The translations under genes were made by a program, and so were the position numbers. From JBPBPI01 sp050954885 (lineage in GTDB: Bacteria; Pseudomonadota; Alphaproteobacteria; Caedimonadales; Caedimonadaceae): DNA of 9,173 nt. A model generated the notes under the pieces. It searched no databases. It was not told where the DNA came from and saw only the letters and a program-made list of their open reading frames with translations. Within the stretch, counting starts at the first letter, position 1; every line of letters begins with the position of its first letter. Location of the stretch: positions 1 to 9,173 of the forward strand of contig JBPBPI010000029.1 of NCBI GenBank assembly GCA_050954885.1, in the 5' to 3' direction. Positions 1 to 4,992 of the stretch are shown here, in pieces.

Positions 1-92
1 CCCAGCCCGACCGGATTATTCGGGTTGCGTTCGACCGCCCCCGTCAGAGAGATGGCCGAGAACGGGTCTTGCTGAAAGACATTGATCAGCAT
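1..92 (-). CDS. Phage major capsid protein, gpE-like (5' end only, runs off window)
   Basis: Only the first 30 codons are present; the gene continues beyond the left edge. The translation begins MLINVFQQDPFSAISLTGAV and goes on through a Pro/Asn-rich stretch to VGLG. The pattern V-F-x-x-D-x-F-(S)-x-x-S-L-T-x-A-(I/V)-(N/E) followed by a proline-rich turn and G-x-x-G is the usual N-terminus of the lambda gpE family of major capsid proteins, which adopt the HK97 fold and form the icosahedral shell. Position supports this: it directly follows the gpD-like decoration gene, as E follows D in lambda. The ATG at 92 has a GGA eight bases upstream. A second in-frame ATG is not seen nearby. Confidence rests on the N-terminal motif plus order; the rest of the protein is not visible. 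Confidence 0.85.
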   Translation of the reverse strand, partial: MLINVFQQDPFSAISLTGAVERNPNNPVGL

Positions 93-156
93 TGCAGGGT
101 TTCCAGTATGTGCCCGTCGGGCATTTGCGGGGGTGCGCCGGCGGGCGCGGCGGAAA
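93..156. other. Spacer between decoration and capsid genes with two small inverted repeats
   Basis: This 64-base gap is one of the two longest inside the head operon. It holds TGCCCGTCGGGCA at 111-123, which can fold into a 5-bp stem with a 3-base loop, and GCGCC-GGCG-GGCGC at 135-148, a second 5-bp stem. Neither is followed by a T-run in the direction of transcription, so an intrinsic terminator is not supported. They could tune mRNA stability or translation of the highly expressed capsid gene, but short GC stems are expected by chance in DNA this GC-rich. Confidence 0.3.
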
Positions 157-567
157 TCAGCGGGCGATGATGCCCTTGGTGGCGAGCACCGCGAGCAACG
201 TGGCCTGGGCTGCGGCCGTCGTGATCGAGGCGTCGTAGGCCAGCTCGGCCGCGTTCACCTCGGCGTCGCGGCTGACGATCGTGACCTTCATCGTGGCGCC
301 GGCGAGAACGGTGACGGGCTCGAACAGGAGCGCCCCCGGCGTGCCGGCAGTGACCGTGCTCGAGTACGGCAGCACCACCGCCGGCGTGGTGCCGCTCTGC
401 GCGGTTGCGATCTCGAGCACCAGCCCGGCCGGATAGGTGATCGCGGCGGCCGAGCTGTTCGTGAGCGTCGCCAGGTCGCGCGAGCGGAAGCTGCCGGCCG
501 ACTCGCGGACGATAAAGCCGCCCCTGTGCCGGCCTTCAATGAAGGTCGGGAACTCCGGAAGTGCCAT
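157..567 (-). CDS. Head decoration/stabilisation protein, lambda gpD-like
   Basis: The 136-residue product matches the gpD-like head decoration family. In lambda, gpD trimers sit on the expanded capsid and hold it together against the pressure of packaged DNA. Visible marks are FIVRESAGSFRSRD (about residues 18-31), common near the N-terminus of the longer gpD relatives; a central beta-rich, Gly/Thr/Val-rich section (about 45-95) with PAVVLPYSS and VTAGTPGALLF; and the C-terminal signature RDAEVNAAELAYD (about 99-111) leading to a closing LATKGIIAR. Lambda gpD is 110 residues; 136 is usual for relatives with the longer N-terminal arm. ATG at 567 has AGGA nine bases upstream. The gene lies between the scaffold and capsid genes, the order C/Nu3-D-E of lambda. 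No signal peptide or membrane segment is visible, consistent with a virion protein assembled in the cytoplasm. Confidence 0.9.
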   Translation of the reverse strand: MALPEFPTFIEGRHRGGFIVRESAGSFRSRDLATLTNSSAAAITYPAGLVLEIATAQSGTTPAVVLPYSSTVTAGTPGALLFEPVTVLAGATMKVTIVSRDAEVNAAELAYDASITTAAAQATLLAVLATKGIIAR

Positions 568-624
568 TTATCGTTATCCTGTCTTGAAGATGCCGCATCG
601 CGGCGGTGAGGAATGCGGGCGGCG

Positions 625-1326
625 TTACTTGCCGGCGACGCCGCGGCGGCGGAGGTTCGCGGCCTTCGGCATGTGCTGCTGCATGGCGCGATCGAACCCG
701 GCGTCGACCTTCTTCGCTTCGACCTGCTCGGGCGCCGGCGACTTGCTGGCGCCTGCACCCACCGGGGCGTTCGGATAGCCGGTCATTGCCTGCGCCAGCC
801 CGCTCGCCGGCGCCGGCACGGCAGCCAGCAGGGCAACCGCAGCGGTGCGGTTCAGGTTCGTCTCGAAGGCCAGGTGGGCCGCCATCGCGGTGTTCGCGGC
901 AGCATGCTCGCAGCGAAAGATCGCAGCGCAGCGCGCGCGCTCACGCGAGCGGGCGGACGCCTTTTCCTTCCCACGCTTGCCGGTGTTCTCGTCGTCGTCG
1001 GAAGCGTGGTCGCCTTCCTCGTCGTCGTCCTCGTCCTCGTCCTTCTTGGACTTGAACTTGCCGTTGTCGTGCCGCGCCGGCTCGGCCGCGGGCTCTTGTC
1101 CCGGTGCCGCCTCCGCAGCGGCAGCTGGCGCCTCGATAACGGGTGCGGGCGGCACGACCGCGGCGGCCACCTGCGCCGCGATCGCCGGCAGGCCAGCCGC
1201 CGCAGCCAGCCCGGCCGCGACAACCGGGCTGCCGCCGGTCAGGTGCTGGAAGGCAGCAGTGGACAAGGCGGTTTCGCCAGCGCGCACGCGGACGCGCGGC
1301 TTATCGGCCGTGATTGCAGCAGACAT
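625..1326 (-). CDS. Probable capsid scaffold protein (Nu3-like), separate from the protease
   Basis: This 233-residue protein is best read as the scaffold that guides prohead assembly and is later removed by the protease. Residues 1-85 are Ala/Pro/Val-rich and low in complexity. Residues 90-122 are highly charged, with an acidic core at about 96-113 flanked by lysines. Residues 128-175 (RERARCAAIF, then AMAAHLAFETNLNRTAAVAL, then LLAAVPAP) resemble the helical segment with the H-L-A-F-x-T-(D/N)-(L/M)-(S/N)-x-x-x-A-x-x-L-L-A-A-x-P pattern found at the C-terminal scaffold end of many lambda gpC-type proteases. The tail after 200 is basic. I chose ATG 1326 rather than more upstream in-frame ATGs because GGAG lies six bases before it and it starts 19 bases after the protease stop. 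The role is inferred from the motif and position; no enzymatic motif is present. Confidence 0.7.
   Translation of the reverse strand: MSAAITADKPRVRVRAGETALSTAAFQHLTGGSPVVAAGLAAAAGLPAIAAQVAAAVVPPAPVIEAPAAAAEAAPGQEPAAEPARHDNGKFKSKKDEDEDDDEEGDHASDDDENTGKRGKEKASARSRERARCAAIFRCEHAAANTAMAAHLAFETNLNRTAAVALLAAVPAPASGLAQAMTGYPNAPVGAGASKSPAPEQVEAKKVDAGFDRAMQQHMPKAANLRRRGVAGK
982..1050 (-). repeat. Trinucleotide-like low-complexity tract coding the acidic Asp/Glu run
   Basis: The plus strand reads as near-repeats of TCG/TCC/TCT triplets at 982-1002 and 1014-1045; on the coding strand these are GAC/GAG/GAA codons encoding the Asp/Glu-rich run of the scaffold-like protein. This is a low-complexity coding tract, not a separate element. 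Such tracts can vary in length by slippage. Confidence 0.6.
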
Positions 1327-1345
1327 CGGGAACTCCGGAGTGGGG

Positions 1346-2209
1346 CTAGGTGACAGCCTGCAGCGCGGCGAGTGCCGCCTGCGGTGTGGTGACGGCATCG
1401 GCGAAGCCGACCGTGACGCCGGCGGCGCCCATGAAGGTGCCGGCCTGCGTGTCGCGGACCAGCGACGCCGGCATGTTGCGGTTGCGGGCAACCGTCTCGA
1501 CGAACAGCTCGCCCATGGCGTTGATGTCGACCATGAAGCGGTCCTTCACGTCGGCCGGCAGCGGCGCCGTCTCGGTGCCGTCCGCCTTCTGGTCGCCATA
1601 GGTCAGCAGAGTCGGCGTGAGGCCCGCCTTGCTGAGCGCCTGGCTCATGTCGACGTGCATGGCGATCACGCCGACACTTCCGACACCGCCGGTCCGCGTC
1701 GTCAGCACCCGGTCGCAGCTCGAAATGAGCGCATAGGCGGCGGAGTAGGCCATCTCGTCGGCGATGCCCCACAGCGGCTTCTCACCGCGGGCGGAATAGA
1801 TCGCGTCGGCAAGGTCGAAGCAGCCGGCGACTTCGCCGCCCGGGCTGTCGACGTCGAGCAGGATGGCGCGCACCTGCGGATCGCTCAGCGCCTGCTGCAG
1901 ACAGGCCCTTACCCCATCGTAACCGCACATGCCCGAGAACGGCCGCATGGTGCCGAGCTTCATCACCAACGTGCCTTCGATGGGGATGATCGCGACGCCG
2001 CCGAGCAGCGAATAGGGGCGATACAGCCCGGCTGTGTCGTCGTCCTCGAAGTCGGCAAGCGCGCCGGCCGGCAGCGCGCCGGCGCGGAACAGGTGCGTCA
2101 CGCCGAACCGATCGCCCAGCGCCGCCATCACGATCTCCGCCTTCCGCGGGTGGATCGCCAGCGGCACGTTGAACAGCCGCTGAGCCAGGTGCGGGAGGCG
2201 GTGCTGCAT
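1346..2209 (-). CDS. S49-family (SppA/gpC-like) prohead serine protease
   Basis: The 287-residue product is a ClpP-fold serine protease of the S49 family, related to signal peptide peptidase SppA and lambda gpC, and should cleave scaffold (and possibly portal) inside the prohead. The N-terminus carries the phage-type lead-in PLAIHPRKAEIVMAAL (about 16-31). The core strand GGVAIIPIEGTL (70-81) is followed by AILLDVDSPGG (115-125), the oxyanion-loop motif, and MAYSAAY (153-159), where Ser156 is the expected nucleophile. GGVGSVGVI (174-182) matches the G-S-x-G-V motif, and Lys208 lies exactly 52 residues after Ser156, the same spacing as the Ser147/Lys199 dyad of Bacillus subtilis SppA. Lambda gpC is 439 residues and includes the scaffold; here the protein stops after the protease domain. 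There is no signal peptide. ATG 2209 has AGGA seven bases upstream, overlapping the preceding gene's TAG. Confidence 0.93.
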   Translation of the reverse strand: MQHRLPHLAQRLFNVPLAIHPRKAEIVMAALGDRFGVTHLFRAGALPAGALADFEDDDTAGLYRPYSLLGGVAIIPIEGTLVMKLGTMRPFSGMCGYDGVRACLQQALSDPQVRAILLDVDSPGGEVAGCFDLADAIYSARGEKPLWGIADEMAYSAAYALISSCDRVLTTRTGGVGSVGVIAMHVDMSQALSKAGLTPTLLTYGDQKADGTETAPLPADVKDRFMVDINAMGELFVETVARNRNMPASLVRDTQAGTFMGAAGVTVGFADAVTTPQAALAALQAVT

Positions 2210-2218
2210 GTTCGTGTC

Positions 2219-2782
2219 CTAGTTCACCGCCGCCGAGCCGAGATGCGCAGCCTCGAACTTGCCCTCTGGATCGTTCGCGACGGTCTCGCCTTCCTCCGGC
2301 TCCTCGAACGCCGCATCGACGCCGCGCATCCAGCCGCGTTCGTATGCCTGCGCCTGCATGGTGCCGGCGTCGTAGCGGTGATCCGACTTGCTGGTCTTTC
2401 CCTTGCGACCTGCAGCGAAGCCGCGGATTTCGATCTCGGCATATTCCAGCTCGTCGCGCTCCGCCTTGCTGGCCGGGTCAACCGCGTCGAACAGATCCTT
2501 GTTGCCGATCACGCCCGGCGCCATCGCCTCGAAGATCGCGCCGGTGTTCAGGTAGAGCAGCCGGGCTCGTGCCGGATCCAGGCCGCAGAGCTTCTCGGCG
2601 GCTTTGAACGCCACCATGTCGACGCCATCGGCCTTCGCCTGCGTCAGCGCCTGCTTGAGCTTGTCGCCCGCCTCGTCCTTCGCCGCCTGCGCGACCATCA
2701 CGGCGCGCTTGTGCTGCAGGATAAGCGATCCGCTCATCCGCTCAGTGCCCGTCACCGCCGTCGCGGCTTTCCTGCGCGCCAT
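2219..2782 (-). CDS. Phage protein with GapR-like helical and RMF-like C-terminal segments (function unknown)
   Basis: This 187-residue protein is not a standard head protein. Residues about 30-90 are helical and charged, with LKQALTQAKADGVDMVAFKA (42-61) followed by LDPARARLLYL and a final helix; the A-x-A-x-x-x-G-x-D-x-x-x-(L/F)-(R/K) spacing with a following D-P resembles the GapR/DUF2312 helical DNA-binding family. Residues 121-159 contain GFAAGRKGKT and then QAYERGWMRGVDAAF, which line up with the plan of ribosome modulation factor (G-Y-x-A-G-x-x-G, a middle Tyr, then W-x-x-G-W-x-x-A). An acidic tail follows. Both assignments are by eye and remote. It starts at ATG 2782 with GGAG eight bases upstream, just after the previous gene's TGA, and ends nine bases before the protease. 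It could act on host DNA or ribosomes, or be a degenerate head accessory factor; nothing here decides between these. Confidence 0.55.
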   Translation of the reverse strand: MARRKAATAVTGTERMSGSLILQHKRAVMVAQAAKDEAGDKLKQALTQAKADGVDMVAFKAAEKLCGLDPARARLLYLNTGAIFEAMAPGVIGNKDLFDAVDPASKAERDELEYAEIEIRGFAAGRKGKTSKSDHRYDAGTMQAQAYERGWMRGVDAAFEEPEEGETVANDPEGKFEAAHLGSAAVN

Positions 2783-2794
2783 GCTTGATGCTCC

Positions 2795-3052
2795 TCAGAT
2801 CGCGCTGTCGTCGGCGGCGATCGCGGCGACGCCGCGCCGGCTCGGGCGCAGATCGGCCGCCGTGAGCCGGGCGCCGTCGTGCATGCCGGCCTTCTTCTTC
2901 GCCGGCTTGCCCATGGTGCGCAGCGCCGGGGCGAGCGCGTGCGCAGCCTCGCGCTGTGCCTGGCGCAGTGCCGCGGCGCCTGCGAGGTTCTCTTGCCGGG
3001 TCTGCACGCGCAGCGCCTCGCCGGGGTGCATCACTTCGGTCACGTCGGTCAT
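2795..3052 (-). CDS. Small hypothetical protein translationally coupled to the portal gene
   Basis: I do not recognise this 85-residue protein. It begins MTDVTEVMHPGEALRVQTRQ and contains an Ala/Gln/Arg-rich, probably helical stretch (about 20-45), a basic KPAKKKAG patch (about 49-56), and a segment LTAADLRPSRRG before an AIAADDSAI end. There are no cysteine pairs, membrane segments or catalytic motifs. The frame is open farther upstream (to about 3193), but the ATG at 3052 is preferred because it overlaps the portal stop as ATGA, the usual coupling arrangement, and the upstream extension translates to low-complexity Arg/Gly/Ala sequence antisense-like in character. It sits where lambda has no gene (between portal B and protease C). 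The next gene starts 12 bases after its stop. Existence as a gene is fairly secure from spacing; the function is unknown. Confidence 0.65.
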   Translation of the reverse strand: MTDVTEVMHPGEALRVQTRQENLAGAAALRQAQREAAHALAPALRTMGKPAKKKAGMHDGARLTAADLRPSRRGVAAIAADDSAI

Positions 3053-4701
3053 TGTGGCTCCGGTTTCATCTCGACTTCCTGCGCCGGCATGCCGGCCCAA
3101 TCGGGCAGCTGCAGGCCCTCGGCCGTCATCATTTTGACTTCGATCCCGCGCTGCCTGATCACCTGCTTGTAATCGAGGCCCTGCTCGGCGCACTCGCGCT
3201 TGAGCGTGCTGAACCCGGCATCAAGACCGAGCACGGCGCCCTGGCGCTCTTTCACCGGGTCGACCCAGCCGCGAGGCGGGCCGAGCCAGTCGGCGCGCGC
3301 GTAGGCTGTGCGCCACTCGGGGAAAAACGGCGCATTGCGCGGCATCACGTTCCGCAGCCGGGTCGACAACGCTTCCTCGAGCCACGCGGTATAGATCGGC
3401 GACACGGTGCGACGGACGAACGTTCCGCGCCGGCGGTAGAGTGTCTTCCAGCTCTCGAGCAGCGCCGACCTGGCGCTCGAGTAGTTCGTGCGGCTGTAGT
3501 CCTGCGTCAGCTGTCCCTCGGACAGCCCCATGCGCGCCGCGATCGAGCGCAACACCGCAGCCTCGAACTCGGCAAACGACTTCTTGGCGTCGTCCTGCAC
3601 GGTGGTGATGTTCTCGCCCGGGTAGAGTGCCGGGATGCGCGCGCCGCCGATCGAGAGGTTGATCCGGCGGTGATAGTCCGCGCGGTCGTACTGATAGTCG
3701 GCCGCGCCGTCGACCTTGAGGACGTTCTCGATCTCGTCGTGGAACGGCGCCGTGATGAACGTCCGGATCGCCGCCTGCTGCACAGCCTGCTCAAGCTCGG
3801 TCTGATCGTAAATGCCGAGCATCTTGAACCGCGGCAGCACGGCCGCCATGAGGCCGACGCCGCGATGCTGAGTCGCGCGCTCTTTCTCGAAGCCGTGAAC
3901 GATGATCGGCCGCTTCCACGTCGTCTCCCGCGGCAGGCGATCCCAAACCATGCTTTCGAGCGCGTTGTAATAGTCGTTCTGTTCCTCGCGCCGCATGTGA
4001 TAGGCGACCGGGGCTCCGGCCGCGTCAATCTCGACGCCGCCGCGCATCGTGGCGGTGTCGCGGTCCTGATAGGGGTTCGACAGCCGGTCACTGTCGACCA
4101 GCAGGGCGGTGGTTGCGTAGCGGGCACCGTAGGAGCCGACGAACTCGGGCAGCCACTGCAGGTAGATCAGGCTTTCGCCGTCGATCAGATCGCTCCGCAG
4201 CGCGAGCCGGAAAATCCCGGTAATGTCCAGCTGCCGCATGCTGTCGCAGTAGCAGCCGACATCGTCCGCCCACATGCGCCACTCGGCTTCGACCGCCTCG
4301 GAAAACTCCACAGCCCAGGTCTCGTCAAGCCGCTTGTCCTCGCGGCCGAGCGCCATGTAGTCCGGCTCGGCCATCAGGCGGAACGACGCGCCGATGGTGT
4401 TGTCGACAATGCGATCGACGCCGCCGGAGGCCCAGCCGTCGTTGCGCACGAGGTCGCGCTGTCGCGCCACCATCCGGTCGCGGTGCAGGTTGATCTCGCT
4501 GTCCGGCGAACGGATCCACGGATGCCAGTCGGCAACCTCGCGGCCGAACAGGTCGCCGGCGCGATACGGAAACATCCCGTCTCGCGCGTTCCAGCGCGGT
4601 TGCCCGGGCACGTTGGCCTGAGCCGACTGGCGCACCGCGTCGATGTAGCGCGGGTCGATCACGCGGCCGTCCGGAGCGATCAGGGCAGGGGTGTCCGGCA
4701 T
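3049..4701 (-). CDS. Phage portal protein, lambda gpB family
   Basis: The 550-residue product is a lambda-type portal protein, which forms the dodecameric ring at one capsid vertex through which DNA enters and leaves and on which the prohead is nucleated. Marks visible in order: SPDSEINLHRDRMVARQRDL (65-84), followed by a V-D-R-I-V-D-N-T-I-G segment (95-104), the classic N-terminal R-x-L-x-R-N-x-x-x-x-x-x-(I/V)-(D/V)-x-x-V-x-x-x-x-G region; DLIDGESLI (171-179); HGFEKERATQHRGVG (269-283), the family H-x-F-x-x-x-R-x-x-Q-x-R-G-V motif; the glycine-rich turn ALYPGENI (358-365); DYSRTNYSSARSALLESWK (401-419); and WLGPPRGWVDPVKE (472-485), the conserved W-x-G-P-x-x-x-x-(V/I)-D-P-x-K-E. Lambda gpB is 533 residues. 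ATG 4701 overlaps the gpW-like stop by one base (TGATG) and its own stop overlaps the next ATG, so expression is coupled. Confidence 0.95.
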   Translation of the reverse strand: MPDTPALIAPDGRVIDPRYIDAVRQSAQANVPGQPRWNARDGMFPYRAGDLFGREVADWHPWIRSPDSEINLHRDRMVARQRDLVRNDGWASGGVDRIVDNTIGASFRLMAEPDYMALGREDKRLDETWAVEFSEAVEAEWRMWADDVGCYCDSMRQLDITGIFRLALRSDLIDGESLIYLQWLPEFVGSYGARYATTALLVDSDRLSNPYQDRDTATMRGGVEIDAAGAPVAYHMRREEQNDYYNALESMVWDRLPRETTWKRPIIVHGFEKERATQHRGVGLMAAVLPRFKMLGIYDQTELEQAVQQAAIRTFITAPFHDEIENVLKVDGAADYQYDRADYHRRINLSIGGARIPALYPGENITTVQDDAKKSFAEFEAAVLRSIAARMGLSEGQLTQDYSRTNYSSARSALLESWKTLYRRRGTFVRRTVSPIYTAWLEEALSTRLRNVMPRNAPFFPEWRTAYARADWLGPPRGWVDPVKERQGAVLGLDAGFSTLKRECAEQGLDYKQVIRQRGIEVKMMTAEGLQLPDWAGMPAQEVEMKPEPQ

Positions 4702-4979
4702 CAGAGAACGATCGCTCCGCGACGGCCGCGCATGCCGCAGGCGCGGCTCAGGACGTCGATGTAGTTGTTCAGGGTGGGCAGCGACGTCTTGCTGTAGGTG
4801 ACGCTCCGCGAGCCCTCGCCGGCGCTGTAGAGCACCACGGTGGGCGACTGATTGATCATCAGCGTGTGCCGCGCCGCGACGGCCTGCTGGAGCATCACCT
4901 GCAGCTGCGCCGGCGAGAACAGGCTGAGCGGCCCGAAGGGTTCGGACGCCGGGACAAACGGGCTGACGGTTCCCGACAT
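4701..4979 (-). CDS. Head-to-tail joining protein, gpW-like
   Basis: This 92-residue protein lies between large terminase and portal, exactly the place of gene W in lambda. gpW binds under the portal after packaging, retains DNA and forms the platform for gpFII and the tail. The C-terminal half supports the match: VTYSKTSLPTLNNYIDVL (about 60-77) followed by SRACGMRGRRGAIVL corresponds to the gpW pattern of a short beta hairpin, S-x-x-x-L-x-x-Y-I-x-x-L and a basic tail ending in hydrophobics. The N-terminal 25 residues (Pro/Phe/Ser-rich) are longer than in lambda gpW (68 residues), and the helix SPAQLQVMLQQAVAARHTLM follows. ATG 4979 follows the terminase stop by 13 bases with an AGGGG sequence in the gap. 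Identification rests on position plus a short motif. Confidence 0.8.
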   Translation of the reverse strand: MSGTVSPFVPASEPFGPLSLFSPAQLQVMLQQAVAARHTLMINQSPTVVLYSAGEGSRSVTYSKTSLPTLNNYIDVLSRACGMRGRRGAIVL

Positions 4980-4992
4980 GGCGATCCCCTTC

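Noticed and set aside
568..624. GCCGC-ATC-GCGGC hairpin (592-604) as a terminator between scaffold and decoration genes
   Set aside because: Stem of only 5 bp, no following T-run in the transcribed direction, and the operon clearly needs to continue.
546..1339. Shared 14-base sequence TCGGGAACTCCGGA at 546-559 and 1326-1339
   Set aside because: One copy lies in coding sequence and the other at a ribosome site; it contains the palindrome-like CTCCGGA and only two copies are seen, so chance or codon constraint is the simpler reading.
1340..1400. Programmed frameshift joining protease and scaffold
   Set aside because: The frames overlap in open sequence, but no slippery heptamer is seen near the protease stop and the scaffold has its own SD.
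1327..1491. N-terminal extension of the scaffold-like frame to an ATG at 1491
   Set aside because: It overlaps the protease 3' end, translates to Arg/Pro/Ser-rich sequence, and the ATG at 1326 has a good SD.
845..2788. Very long open frame on the plus strand opposite scaffold, protease and the 187-residue gene
   Set aside because: Arg/Ala/His-rich translation without domain resemblance, no ribosome site, and fully antisense to well-supported genes; a GC-bias shadow.
3053..3193. N-terminal extension of the 85-residue gene to an ATG at 3193
   Set aside because: It overlaps the portal C-terminus out of frame; the ATGA junction at 3049-3052 is the typical coupling start.
2956..4764. Long plus-strand open frame opposite the portal gene
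   Set aside because: Same composition artefact; the portal motifs on the minus strand explain the region.
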